A DNA stretch of 64,000 nucleotides from Dichetophora obliterata. Its lineage: Eukaryota; Arthropoda; Insecta; Diptera; Sciomyzidae. Below, in pieces: positions 1 through 12,358 of this stretch. A program made the position numbers and the translations under genes. Location of the stretch: the NCBI GenBank assembly GCA_963920525.1, contig OY986435.1:102414615-102478614 (forward strand). The letters run 5' to 3'. Position 1 is the first letter of the stretch. Each line of letters begins with the position of its first letter. The notes beneath the pieces were generated by a model. It was given only the letters and a program-made list of their open reading frames with translations. It made no database searches and was not told the origin of the DNA.

Positions 1-6
1 ATAGAC

Positions 7-474
7 CATGGCAGAATAACCAGGTAGGCTCACTGGAAACATGCTCTCTACGACAAATAAAACAATAACAAATGCGTAGCTATAATGTCAAAATATATTT
101 TGTCAATTCAAAGCAGCCGTACATAGCGACACAAACAAATTGGTTACTGAACATTCTAACTAGTAGTCAAATGAAAATTTTATTAAAAGTTAATTTTTAT
201 TTGCTTTTTTTACAGCCAAAATACAATTAATTCTGTATTATAACTCTAAACACAGCTTATTTTATTAAATTTGTAATGATTTTAATAATATTTCTTATAT
301 TTTCACACAAAAAATCTGGGTACTCGCTTTATTTATACGGTTACGAGTAAATTATACATCCATATGGCTGAACGAATAAAAATAAATTGTCAATAGTGAC
401 ATTATAGCTACGCCATTGTTTGGTTCTCTCGTTTTTTGCTCTCCGAATTGCATCTACCTGGTTATTCTGCCATG
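7..474. mobile_element. Non-autonomous TIR element, 468 bp
   Basis: A perfect 21-bp inverted repeat bounds it, beginning CATGGCAGAATAACCAGGTA at 7-27 with its reverse complement at 454-474. The six bases before it (ATAGAC) recur after it as part of CTTATAGAC, so a target duplication of 8-9 bp is likely, but the left copy is cut by the window edge. No coding capacity is seen. The duplication length would fit hAT or P families; the superfamily is not resolved. A single matching end lies at 12589-12609. Confidence 0.75.
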
Positions 475-487
475 CTTATAGACATTG

Positions 488-1378
488 CAGAGACTATAAA
501 TACTTATAGACATTGCATATGAAAGCTCCGGTACGAAATGAAAAATTTGCCCGTAACAAGACAAGAGACCCGACGAGTAAATAACCTAGCGAGTAATCGC
601 TTGCATGGATTTGTGTTGCTAGCACAACATGTATATGTTGCTTTAAGTTTTGTTTATGTTGCTAGAATTTATAAAAGAACAGCAATGATGCTGAAAACCA
701 CTGCTCATACATATACTTTTTAGATTTCTGAGTAGAACAGCCTGACTTTGTCTACATTTTTTTTGCTTGATTTGTTGTTGCTGCATTGGACTTCTTTTTT
801 TGTTACGCTAGGATTTTTTTGTTCACGTTTTGGAAGCATTTCGTTGATCGTCAGATATAAATGATATTTTTGTGATTTTGTCTATCTGAAGCAAAGTCGT
901 TTTAGATAAATCGCTATATCTTTTTTATTTCTGATCGAATTCAAATGCTCCAAAGGACAAAACTTTAGAAAATTTATCAATCTTCTAAATGACATTAAAA
1001 TTTAATTTTAACAAAATTAAATCAATTATTTATTAATTATTCTTAGCTTTATCGGATTCGTTATTTGCTATTTTTACCTTTATCCATTCAAATAATATCA
1101 AAATTAAATTTTAAAAGAATTAATCAAATTATTTATTAACTATTTTAAATAGATTTAAAACAAAAACTGCAATAATAACTTTTAATTGAATTTTTTTTGT
1201 TAAGAAAAGACCATGCATTTTATTTTCTTGTTTTATTTATTTAGAATTAAATTATGATTTGGCTAATTTGTCTAATTTGACTAGTATTCTATTGCCACGC
1301 AGGACAATCGGCAGCTACACAAATTGCCTTGTGTTATTCTTGTTGCTTTGCCTATTTTGTAGCATCTTCAAATTGGAG
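488..1378 (+). repeat. Left arm of long inverted repeat
   Basis: It matches 4160-5051 on the opposite strand with only scattered substitutions and small indels. Short open frames inside both arms (538-723 and 4817-5026) are mirror images of each other and look incidental. Confidence 0.9.
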
Positions 1379-2314
1379 GCTTATTATTTTTTAATTTTGA
1401 TTAAACTGCGATTTGGCCCATTTATATTATCAAAAAAATATTATTATTTTTTTTAAAGCATGAATTAGGCTTATTAACAAATTTTAACCTCTAATTTTTG
1501 TATTAAATAGTTAAAAAGGAATACATATATGAAAACCAAAACAACTGAAATGCTTTTCAGGTTTTTGTTATATTGTTAACTTAAACATGAATTATTATAA
1601 AATAAGTTTTGAAGTTTTTTGTGATAAATTTAAAATTTGCTTAATAAATTAAATTTTGAATTTTTTTCCCTTTTCCTTCGAAAATTTAAAAATTACAAAA
1701 TAAACGAAATTTTGTAAGATTTCTCATTTGCTTTTAAATTTCAATTAATTCAAATGTATTTAAGTTTTAATGAAATGTCATTCAAAAACAAAAATAATCA
1801 CAAAAGCATGAGGGAAAACATTGCTGAATGAGGTGCACTTGTTTTTAGCAATATGAGGTGCATTCTGTTTAGAGTTGCACAGTACTGAAAGGTCGGGCAA
1901 TGGACTTAACTATTGTGATAGCAAAAATTTCTTGAAAAAATCAATCAGACGGACTTATGGACTTCGGACAGACGGTCTAACATTTACACATACATACTAA
2001 CAGACTGACAGACAAAAAGGGATATGGACAAACAGACGAAGTGACAGTCGGATTATTTTAAAATATCCAAAACGACGAATTGACAGACAGACTTTCAGAC
2101 AGACTTTTAGACGGACTAACGGATTGCTTATGCATTTAGAAGCCTTTGCATTTTTGCATTGGCCTTACCTTGCTTTTCTCTGAATCGGATGGATTTTTTT
2201 TTAAACTCTTCGGACGCTAGATTTTCTTTTAACCATTTCGAATTCTTTCGAATTAAAACAGTTATAAGAAAATCTAGAATGATTTGCCTGTGCTCAAAGC
2301 AACTCCCATTTTCA

Positions 2315-2908
2315 TCAAACCACTCTGGAGTTGCAAGATTTGAGTGTGCAATACAGGACTTTATTATACATTTTTTTTAAATTCGGTTCGTGACAACTTT
2401 TATTAAATATACCTTTGTATATTGAAAAATGTTGTACACAAATATTGAAGAATTCGTCGGATGGATTCTTCAAACAAATCCGACTGTCACTATAGTTTTT
2501 AATGCCAAGAAAAGATTCTGAGTCGAAAGAAAACTTTTCGAGCTTCAGAAGATTTTCTTGGCATTTTTCGCATTTAATTTTATTATTGAATTTTGCCCTT
2601 AACCCATACCCACCGAAATAACCACCCACTTTTATTTCCAAGGGGCTTAAGGAAGTGGGCTCAGAAAATTCCTCTAGTTCTTCTATAGTTTCCTCATTGT
2701 GTTCGGACGGACCCATTGGTGAAATAGAAGGTGAATCTTCGGATGGTTGGAAGTTCCATTCCAGCATAAGGTCATTATCGTGCTCACAATTTGAGTTGCG
2801 AGCATGAAACTTATGTGTCAAGAATTTCATTGACAGTATTCTTGCTGAGAGGTATTGGACTTCTCTCACGGATGGTTCGGGGTTATTGCCTAGTTGCGAT
2901 CTAAGCAC
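2315..2908 (-). pseudogene. P-element-type transposase C-terminal remnant
   Basis: This 197-residue open frame has a patch near its N-terminus (GNNPEPSVREVQYLSARI) resembling the NP-x-x-x-F-x-x-R-x-R segment late in P/THAP9 transposases. About residue 95 on it has GGYFGGYGLRAKFNN followed by CEKCQENLLKL, like the Y-I-x-G-Y...L-K-C-x-x-C region at the end of those proteins. It lies downstream, in minus-strand sense, of the THAP exon at 3355-3595. About 450 bp separate them, far too little for the missing RNase H-like core, so the gene is internally deleted. Assignment rests on short motifs and is moderate. Confidence 0.5.
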
Positions 2909-3354
2909 AGCGGAAATCAGTGAAAAGACTAAATTATATGAAATTTTATTGTAGAAGACCGTTCAGGATGTTGTTTTTATCATGAAACACTGTTGCTTGT
3001 GTGCACTGAACACATCTTTTCTTCGCAAAGTTCCTTATAAGTAAGATTATTTTTCCTCAACTCAATAGATGATTAAATTTAAGCAATCTTCGGGAAACCA
3101 GAACAACAACAATCGCACTGAAATTTTCGTAAAATTCCGATTTCGGAAAATTACAAAGTGAAGTGTATACCCTAATTATTATTTAAAAAAATTATATAAA
3201 ATAAAACTTTAAACGCAGGGTTTTTCGATTAAAAACATTCATGGGCCCTTAACACAACACAATCTATGAAAATTTCACCTCTTAAATAACTTTAAAATTC
3301 TTCATGAAGTAAATTATATTGAAATACTGATTTTAACTTGTATATTTTACTTAC

Positions 3355-3595
3355 CAAGATTCATGGTGGGAATCGAACCATGTTTTAAACGCAGATTTTC
3401 AATACAAGACGCATCGAAATGACGACTGCATACTCTGCTTTTTGAATAAAGGTAGCCTTCATGTACGATTTTTAAATTCGCGCACCACTTTTTCAATAAA
3501 ATTGAATCAGTTGGGAACCGAAACAATCGCACTTTTTCCGTAAATATACTAGGTATACCTTGGCACTCTCTAACCACACACATGCAATCTGACAT
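3355..3595 (-). CDS. THAP zinc-finger exon of a P-like transposase
   Basis: About 80 residues form a THAP DNA-binding domain. It starts MSDCMCVVRECQG, so the first zinc cysteines are at the N-terminus. Then come the FRFP box (VRLFRFPTD), the invariant Trp in KKWCANL, the second C-x2-H pair (VCSRHF) and a GSIPTMNL tail matching the usual A-V-P-T-I/L-F end. On the minus strand a good donor (CTTG|GTAAGT) follows at 3355, so this is a first coding exon. THAP domains bind terminal or subterminal DNA of P elements and are also found in host regulators; position inside the inverted-repeat element favours the transposase reading. Confidence 0.75.
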
Positions 3596-4159
3596 GTTGG
3601 CTTTATTGTTTTTTTTTTGTACAAAAAGTCATGGGTTTGTTTTGAAAAAAACAGATGGGTACAATTTAAAAACAACAAATAGAGTCACAGTTTAGTAAAC
3701 ACAAGTTGAAAACAAAAATATATTATTTTTGAAAAAACACTTGAAAACACTGAAAAACACTCAAAAACACTAAAAATCGCAAGTCACAAAAAGACGCTTT
3801 CTCGATCGCACTTAGACGTAAAGAGAACGAAATAAAATTTTACAATTGCATATATACTTAAAACTGCAACTTTCCCAAAAAAATTCTAACGAATTCCACC
3901 AAAGTCTGCACAACACTCTATAGTATGCATCCTTGACCACGACAAGTTTAATGAATGATATAGATATAAATGATGCAATGCAAACAATCAAAACAATAAA
4001 AATATATATACTTAAATAATAAGGAGTATAAAATAGTTTCATATACAAATAAAATCTATATTTTGCAATATATTATAATCTTATTAATAGTAACTTTTAT
4101 TTGTTATACTTTTAATTACATACAAACTACAGAGTTAGAAATACCGCTTGTAGCAATGT

Positions 4160-5051
4160 CTCCAATTGGAAGATGCTACAAAATAGGCAAAGCAACAAGA
4201 ATAACACAAGGCAATTTATGTAGCTGCCGATTGTCCTGCGTGGCAATAGAATACTAGTCAAATTAGACAAATTAGCCAAATCATAATTTAATTCTAAATA
4301 AATAAAACAAGAAAATAAAATGCATGGTCTTTTCTTAAAAAAAAAAAAAATCAATTAAAAGTTATTATTGGAGTTTTTGTTTTAAATCTATTAAAAATAG
4401 TTAATAAATAATTTGATTAATTCTTTTAAAATTTAATTTTGATATTATTTGAATGAGTAAAGGTAAAAATAGTAAATAACGAATCCGATAAAGGTAAGAA
4501 TAATTAATAAATAATTGATTTAATTTTGTTAAAATTAAATTTTAATGTCATTTAGAAGATTGATAAATTTTCTAAAGTTTTGTCCTTTGGAGCATTTGAA
4601 TTCGATCGGAAATAAAAAAGATATAGCGATTTATCTAAAACGTCTTTGCTTCAGATAGACAAAATCACAAAAATATCATTTATATCTGACGATCAACGAA
4701 ATGCTTCCAAAACGTGAACAAAAAAATCCTAGCGTAACAAAAAAAGAAGTCCAATGCAGCAACAACAAATCAAGCAAAACAAATGTAAACAAAGTCAGGC
4801 TGTTCTACTCAGAAATCTAAAAAATATATGTATGAGCAGTGGTTTTCAGCATCATTGCTGTTCTTTTATAAATTCTAGCAACATAAACAAAACTTAAAGC
4901 AACATATACATGTTGTGCTAGCAACACAAATCCATGCAAGCGATTACTCGCTAGGTTATTTACTCGTCGGGTCTCTTGTCTTGTACGGGCAAATTTTTTA
5001 TTTCGTACCGGAGCTTTCATATGCAATGTCTATAAGTATTTATAGTCTCTG
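4160..5051 (-). repeat. Right arm of long inverted repeat
   Basis: Reverse complement of the left arm at 488-1378. The inner boundary is at CTCCAATT (4160-4167), beyond which the two sides diverge. Confidence 0.9.
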
Positions 5052-5890
5052 CTCCTTGTTGTATTTGTACCAATATTATCAGGTTTTTACTTGTTATATC
5101 TGTTTGTACAAGTAAAACGGATGGTTCGCTGCAGACCTTTAGTTCGAAGTTCATTTGCGCTCTCGCAAAGTTTATTTTTTAGCTGGAAAAAAAACAAAAA
5201 TTTTGATTCTCGTCTGAACACAGACTTTTTTATTTTTCAATTCACGTCTGTCAAATTAGAAAATAAAAATTGTCCGGTTACAGAGCAAAAACTCGGCGTG
5301 TGATGTTGATTGTGTTTTTAGCATAAGAAATACATTAAGGCTATTCACAGTTTAAGCGTATTTAACAAATCGTATTTATAGCATTTGTTATTGTTCAAAC
5401 TGTGAGCACCTCGACATGTGACTGTCGTATTAAAAAATTATGCAACCCTGTGATGTGTGATTATGGGTCAAGAAAAAGATCTTTGTTTTTTAAACCCTCT
5501 TAATATAAATATAATTAAAGCCATAAAAAAATAAAAAAACATAAATTTGATTTATGTCCGGTTAATTTTTTCTTATAAAATAGGCCAACAAAATTTTTTG
5601 CTTTTCTTCGGCACAAAATCGAAAATCCAACTGACTTTAATGTCAAATATTTTTCTAAATTTATTTTGATCATGGTTGCTCATATATTTTGTATAGAACT
5701 AAATGATTTGATTTAAAAGAAAGCGTTGCAAAATAAAAATAAAAATTACTTTCTGACGTGTCCTAAGCTAATCCACTGAAAGGGTTAAGAAATACTTGGT
5801 TACGTCATGTGTCCATTTACCACTGGGTTGTTTTCAGTGTGCTCTTAAAAGCGCTTATTAATACGTACTCAATATGGGAGATTTTAAATG
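5052..5890. other. No gene seen
   Basis: AT-rich sequence without a convincing open frame, repeat or splice structure. Confidence 0.6.
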
Positions 5891-6330
5891 CACTGTTGCC
5901 AATTTGGTGCTTTTTCCACCAGATTTGGTGCATTATGAAAATGTTGGCGCAAGAAAACTGAGGTTTGGTGTCTGGTGCATTTTTTGGTGATTTTTTGGTG
6001 ATTTTTTTTTTTTAATTTCAGAGGCACCAAATGTGTCTTTGTTTTTTTCCTTAATATTTAATGGATTTCATATATTTATGAAATCATTAGTAATATTTTT
6101 TTGTTAGATTTATTAAATAATCTTAATTTAAGTATTTTAATTTAAATAAACCTGACGCAAATTGCTTTTTCAAAAATAAAGCAATTGACAATTTTGAATA
6201 TAATTTAATTTGTGAATTTATTTTGGTGTTTTATAATTTTGAAAACCTAATAAATGTGGTGCATTTTTGAGGAAAAAGCGCATTTTTCGATATTTTTGTA
6301 GATTTTAGAATTTAAAAGCTGGCAACACTG
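5891..6330. mobile_element. hAT-type MITE, 440 bp
   Basis: The ends are CACTGTTGCCAATTTGG on the left and CAGTGTTGCCAGC on the complementary right end, matching the CA(G/C)TG-x-TGCCA terminus common in hAT elements. The flanks are TTTAAATG and TATAAATG, an 8-bp duplication with one mismatch. The interior is rich in TTTGGTG-type repeats and has no transposase. Confidence 0.7.
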
Positions 6331-7446
6331 TATAAATGTGCAAAGCAGCTTTGCCAGAATGACGTTTAATACGTCTTTTTGCCGTATTTTGAACCCAAAT
6401 TATGTTTTACTTAATTTTACAGACGAAAACTGGTTTCTTATATAAAAGCACGCATGGTATAAGGATAGAGGTAGCTGCAGCGCTGACTGTGCTCTCCTTC
6501 CATACTGCCATGTCTGTCAAATTCAGCTGTGTGGCGAATGGAAACAAAAGAAAACAAATAAAAAGTTTTGCTTCGTTTTGACGTTTCTGGCAGTACGCTC
6601 TCATCTGGTGTATCTACCTGTATTCTTCTACCACGAAAGCACGTAAAAGACAACATTGTGAAAATACCTTTAAAGTTGCACTCATATTTTTATGTTCTGC
6701 AACACTGCTTGCAAATATTTACATTGCAAATTTTTCTTTGTTTTGTGCTTTTCTTTTCTTTTTTCTTCAATAAATTTTTGGTGTAAAAATTAAAATCAAA
6801 TTTGGTATTTTCTCCAATCTTCAACCAATTTAAATTAATATTATTTCATTAGATGCAGAATAGTATAAGCTGTGTATGTATTGAACTTTGCTGAGCAAAT
6901 GGATCGAGTGGGCCTTGCAAAAAGTCTAGCTTAAAGTCAGCATAAGTTGCATCGAAAAAATTAGATCAATAATGTAATTTTAATTGCTTGGAAGTGTTGA
7001 AATATGTTGCTTATAAAAGTTTTTAATACAGTTTCAAACGATTTTTCATGTTTATTTGCTTAGCAAAGTTGTTGGTCAGAATTAAAGGAAAAATTTTTTT
7101 CATAAAAATGTCATATCTTAGAATATTCTGAAGAACCGAGGATGAAATTTTTTGACATATAGTAGAAGTATGTATAAGCACTCTGAATTTTGAATGAAAT
7201 TTTAAAAATGTCCATAGTTTTATTCGTTATGACTTTTCGGTGAGCTTGAACTTTGTCTTTTGTATAATATTTGTGAAGTCTAAGACCAGTAGAAAGTAAT
7301 AACATAGAAAAACTCAAGACTGAAGACAGTCATCGATAGTTTAGGGTTTTTTAAATAAAAAGTCGTTTACAATTAATTAAAACTTTTGTAAATAATTTTT
7401 ACTTCTCCACTAAAAATAATTATTGAAAATTTTTTTGAAAGACATT
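6331..7446. other. No gene seen
   Basis: Non-coding AT-rich sequence. Open frames here are short, overlapping and on both strands, without recognisable motifs. Confidence 0.55.
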
Positions 7447-7582
7447 GGCCCATAATCATAGTCAAAATAAAGTCGACTTTAAATTTAGTATAAGCATTTT
7501 TGACAGTTTTTCAATATAATATGTTGTCAAAAAGCTTGCACTAAATTTAAAGTCGACTTTATTTTGACTATGATAATGGGCC
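7447..7582. mobile_element. Palindromic 136-bp MITE, GGCCC ends, copy 1
   Basis: An almost perfect palindrome starts GGCCCATAATCATAGTC and ends with its complement; the arms contain AAAGTCGACTTTAAATTTAG. It is flanked by ATT on both sides, a 3-bp duplication. A same-length copy lies at 39682-39817. GGCC-type ends with 3-bp duplications recall PIF/Harbinger MITEs, though that family usually uses TTA/TAA. Confidence 0.8.
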
Positions 7583-7737
7583 ATTATTTTTGTGTTGAAT
7601 TGCCTTTTTCTTTTTGTTTACCGATTTGAGAAAGAATTTTCCATATATGTAAAACGATTTGCTTCAACAAACGAAGCGAAGTGGCGTTCGTGATTTTGAC
7701 ACAGACCAAACGAACAACAACATAAGCAGCTACTGAA

Positions 7738-7873
7738 GCATTTAATGCTTGATTTTTTTCATACAAAAATTTTAATTTTTACTTTTATATTTTGATATTT
7801 TGTGACTTTATTGAAGAAATTATAAAATCAAAGTTATCTAAAATTTTTGTATGAAAAAATCAAGCATTTAATG
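7738..7873. repeat. Short hairpin-forming inverted repeat
   Basis: The segment at 7738-7775 (containing AATGCTTGATTTTTTTCATA) is mirrored at 7839-7873 with few mismatches, around a ~65-bp AT-rich loop. It is probably a MITE remnant; no target duplication could be assigned. Confidence 0.55.
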
Positions 7874-9000
7874 GAAATTGACGTATTTTGACTTATTTTG
7901 ACGTATTTTGAATCGACCAATGACTTTTTTACTTACAAAAATATGGCAACACTAGTGAAAAGCTACCCGACACCGCAATAGAAACTATGAAAAACACTTT
8001 AGCTGAGGAAAAGAGAGATAAAGTTTTATGCCGCTTGTGTGCCTAACAATTTAATGGAGCAATGATTCGTATGTTTGGTTTTTTGTATTCTTTATCAATT
8101 TAAATTAAATAACTTTTGAGAGTGGTTTTAAAAAAATAAAGGATGCATGATTTTAAGTTAAACATCTGGATTTATATTAGTGAAAGAATTACTAAAGTCG
8201 GTTCAGTAGTTTTTAAGTTTAGCGTCGTCGCAGATACTTGAGAAGCCTTTTAAATAATAGTATAGATTCATTGCATACCCAACTGTTGCGTTTATATTTC
8301 CCACGTCACAATTTTTAAAATATTTATTTTGTCATCTGTGAAAAAGCAATCCGTGAATTGATGGGGACTATCGAATTATTTCAACTATCAACAGTTAGCT
8401 ATCGAATGATTTCAACTATCGAACGAATTCGAATTAACGAGTTCGAATATTTCGTTCATTCATTTACTTTAAAAAAATAGTAAATATTGCATGAAATTAT
8501 CAAATGATTTAACTATCGAATAATATACTCATTCATTCGAATTAGAAAATATTAACTAGAACAAAGAACTGTCGTACGTTTTTGATTATCGAATATAGTA
8601 TTCGTTCATTTGAATTATAAAAAAAGACACAGTTTCGATAGTATCGTAAGTATAGACGTAGAATTCCTTTTTATACTGTAATAGAGAAAAATTCTGGTTA
8701 TTTCATGTATATTCCTCAAAACTTTATTAAAGTATTTCATCTTCTAAATAAAAATTATTCAAAAACAAATTTGTTGTTGTTGTCCTTCTTTAAACTTACT
8801 TGATCTAAAAAGCTCACAATTAAATTCATGCAAAAATTTGTTTTGTTTTATAAAAAGTATGGTGATGAATTTATTGTTCTTTTTCATTTGTTTTGTTGGT
8901 TAAAACTAAATGTAATTCAAAGTTACGTTTATTTAATGGAAATAAATATGGGTAAATTTGAATTATTTATTTTTCCTGTAGTAAAAAGCATATACATTAA
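7874..9000. other. No gene; degenerate dispersed-repeat sequence
   Basis: Between about 8340 and 8640 the sequence cycles through motifs such as ACTATCGAATGATTT and ATTCGTTCATT. A block at 8640-8700 (GTATAGACGTAGAATTCC, then TAATAGAGAAAAATTC) recurs in related form at about 60060-60115. No coding region is seen. Confidence 0.55.
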
Positions 9001-12000
9001 GGCGGGTCAAATTTTTTTGGTGGTATGGCTCAGCGAAATTCGTAAAATACATGTAATTTCAAGACTTTTTTTCCACTACAGCATATACAAATTCTGAAAA
9101 AAAGCTGTGCGGACTTTCGTAAATAGATTTTTTTCTCAATTATAAAATATGAATGTATGAAATTTGAAAGAAGTGTATAAAATGTGTATAAAAAAAGATT
9201 ATTTGTACTGTCATTTCTAAGGTAAATTTGGGCGCTGAATCTGAATCTGGCATTAAAAATACATTAAATCCAACTATCAATAGAAAAAATCGTGATTTTT
9301 TATCAAAATATCGTGATTTTTGGTCAAAAAATAAAAAAAAAGGTGAAAAATTTGGCGCTGAATTCAAATCTCCCATTTAAATTACTCCAATTCTCGTTTA
9401 CTATTTAGTACTATTTAGTACCAATTCTAGTACTCCAAGTCTCGTTTGCTCTCAGTTTTGGGCCTTTTTTCTCTCGATTCCATCGATGTCGCAATAAAAC
9501 CACTTTTGTGTTTTTCAGTAACGTGTTTGGATGCTCTAGTCATCTCTTGGACATTTCGTTCGGTGCTTTGAATGTGGCATGGTATTTCGACGTTAATCAT
9601 AACCTCATCAGAATCATAATAATCTTCAGTCAAATGTTGCAATGGAATGTCTCTTGTGTATGGCGGCTCGTGTAGAATATCATCATCATTCGAATCTATC
9701 ATGTTGGAAAAGTGGGTGCAGTCAAAATTGATTTTCGGTTTTTTGTATTCTCTCAATGTTGTCCGATCGAGATCACTTCGGATATGTTTTATTTTGTCGA
9801 TTGCCATTTGACGTATAGGTTTCACATTGTGACAAACCATTGCTAGCAAAACATTTTCAGAGCTAGCAAAGTAGCAATTGGTTGACATTACACTATGAAC
9901 AATGGAAAGTAAATTCGGTGGCAGATAATTCGTCCATTGTATAAATTTGAAGAACAAAACACTTCCGTATGCCATTGAATTGTAATATTTAACGTTGAAG
10001 TACATTGGAATGTACACTTTCATCACGTATGTGGCCAAAATTCGCAAGTTTTTTGACGGTTTGTCCGTAGTTATGTACGTACGTAAAATTCGAGCAGCTT
10101 TTGTTAACCACCTAGCATGATGTATTGGTCCCAACTTGATGTTTGCTAGATCAATTGATACTGAGCGAGTTGAAATCGCGTTTGCTAATTTGAGAAGATT
10201 TCTTGCATCTGTTGAGAAAGAACGTTCATCAAAATCTGGTGATGATGGTGGCATATTTTGGAGTGAAATTATCTCAAAATTATTGACAACCTGAAAAGCA
10301 GAATTTTTTTTTAATTCGTTAAATTATATAATTTATTTACTCAAAATAATCGTATTTTACTTGTATCGTATCGCAAATGCCTAAAACCGCTGCTAATCGT
10401 CCTGTTGACGTAGTTGGCCCTTTCGTGAAACTTTTTTCTAGTGTATTGTATAAATGACGAAACGGTAACTCATTGAAATGCAGCAAACATACACTCCAAT
10501 GTAATGGCCTTTGTAAATGTTGTTCGAAAAGTCTTATTATACCACTTCTAATTCCAGTGTTAACAGGTTCACCGTCAGAACAGATAGCTACCAAATTATC
10601 TAATGACAAGCCGTTTTTATCAAAAAATTCAATAAGTTTATGCGTTTTTGCTTCTGCGGTTTCTTCTTCCACAATAATATGGCCCAAAAATCTGGAACGT
10701 GGCTCTCGTACAACAACTATATGCGGTTCTTTAATTTTGCGTGTATGAATTTTATTGTTGATAAATTCGGTAACTAATGTTTCGTCTGTTCTGCCATCGA
10801 AAGCAAATGCCAATAACGTGGAAGTGTCTAATCGTTTTTTCAAGACCTCATTCCTACAACGATTGCGTTCTCTTTGAACTTTATTTTTATCGATAATTAA
10901 CGTTTGATCATTTTTATCTTTTACGCTTAAATCTTTCAAAAGTGCAGATGCGAGTGCAGCCGCAGCTCTATTTGATATACCGTATCTATCGCATTCCATA
11001 GCAAAGTTTGATAAGGTTACGTTTTGCATATACGGCCCTCGAACAGCACCTGGAGCTGCCACTCCTTCTTCAAATTCAAAATCCATACTACTTGCACCCA
11101 TTGATAATTCAGGTTGCCAAACCACCTCTGATCTAGTCACTTCTGTAGTTGTTACTGTTGTTAAACTTGGTTGTGGTAGCGTTTGAAGAAATTCAGTAAT
11201 AGTGACATTTCTATCTGTCATCTGGTCCACAAAAAATGTTTTCATGAATAGTGGTAGTGGTGTATTTTGACATCTGCAATCCGTTGTTAATAAATTGCAA
11301 TTACATGTTGAAACCCAAAACAAATTTCCTAGCAAACCACGAAAATCAACAAGAACATCGGGTGATTTGGATTTGTTTTTTGATGCTTCTCTATATTGAG
11401 CCATGAATCGGTCTAATTTGTTGCAAATGTATTTTCTCTGAATAATTGGCGTTGGAAGATTATTCCAAATTTCAACAATTTTATCCGCCACATGACGAGT
11501 AATTGATTGGAATGAAATGTGTGGGTTGTCTTCGAAATAGTGCTCTTGCATGAAAAAATAATGTAACAAAATATCGCCATACGTCGGTAGACGTTCAACG
11601 TTCAATTCTTTCGCTTCACCAAATAAAGTTTTATCATGCTGCAATATTGAAATTATTTTACGGTCCAGCTCGGGTTGTGATGATGACGGTGAGGTTTCCA
11701 TGATATAGCTTGTATTCTGAAATGTAATATTAAAAATAAAATATAAGGAATTTAAATTTAAAAGATTTTATGATTCATAAAAAAAATAATTTTGAATACA
11801 AAGGATAAATTTAAATGTGTTTACCAAGAAAATTATAGATAAAATAATTTGGATTTTAGAATTTAAAGGAAAAAGTTTATGATAAGTAATTAAGACAAAA
11901 GAATTTACACAAGCGTGTTAAATATAATTTTACTAAATGAATTTCCTGCCATAAATCAAAATAAAACGTGTTTAATATTTAATCAAGCCTTGAAAATGCG

Positions 12001-12358
12001 CTTACATTTGAAATAAAGACAATTTTCCAACATTTTTTTTATTTTTTGACCAAAAATCGCGATATTTTGATAAAAAATCACGATTTTTTCTATTGATAGT
12101 TGGATGTAATGTATTTTTAATGCCAGATTCAGATTCAGCGCCCAAATAATCTTTTTTATACACATTTTATACACTTCTTTCAAATTTCATACATTCATAT
12201 TTTATAATTGAGAAAAAAATCTATTTACGAAAGTCCGCACAGCTTTTTTTCAGAATTTGTATATGCTGTAGTGGAAAAAAAGTCTTGAAATTACATGTAT
12301 TTTGCGAATTTCGCTGAGCCAGACCTCCAAAAAAATCGTCCATACAAATTGACCCGCC
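9001..12358 (-). mobile_element. Apparently complete DNA transposon at a TTAA-like site
   Basis: Inverted repeats of about 330 bp (9001-9333 and 12026-12358) begin GGCGGGTCAA at both outer ends. Flanks are TTAA on the left and CTAA on the right, a TTAA duplication with one change. Between the arms one minus-strand gene with a single intron encodes a 734-residue transposase with no internal stop. TTAA targets are used by piggyBac and Kolobok elements, but the protein does not look like piggyBac; I leave the superfamily open. It could be recent or still active. Confidence 0.8.
9427..11701 (-). CDS. Two-exon RNase H-fold transposase, 734 aa
   Basis: Exon 1 is 10361-11701 (447 codons from ATG) and exon 2 is 9427-10290 (287 codons and stop). 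The intron begins GTAAAA and ends TTCTGCTTTTCAG, and phase 0 is kept across it. Catalytic-type motifs in exon 1 are LLAFAFDGRTDE, VAICSDGEPVNTG and a downstream SVCLLHFNELPFRHLY block; exon 2 carries HHARWLTKAARILRTYI and a helical C-terminal part. The D...SDG...LHxNELPxRH pattern occurs in a large set of uncharacterised insect and cnidarian proteins that I recognise as transposase-like but cannot name firmly. It should cut and join the element's long inverted repeats. No stop or frameshift is visible. Confidence 0.8.

Larger units (their letters stand above)
488..5051 (-). mobile_element. P-like (THAP) transposon with ~0.9-kb inverted arms
   Basis: Two arms of about 890 bp (488-1378 and 4160-5051) are near-identical reverse complements. 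The 2.8-kb centre encodes, on the minus strand, a THAP domain and a separate P-transposase-like C-terminal segment, but no catalytic core between them. It is best read as an internally deleted P-superfamily element with extreme terminal inverted repeats. The outermost shared bases begin CAGAGACTATAAATA. No matching target duplication is visible: the flanks read CATTG on the left and CTCCTT on the right. Confidence 0.7.

Noticed and set aside
538..723. 61-residue frame repeated at 4817-5026
   Set aside because: It lies in both arms of the long inverted repeat, has no motif, and is duplicated only because the arms are.
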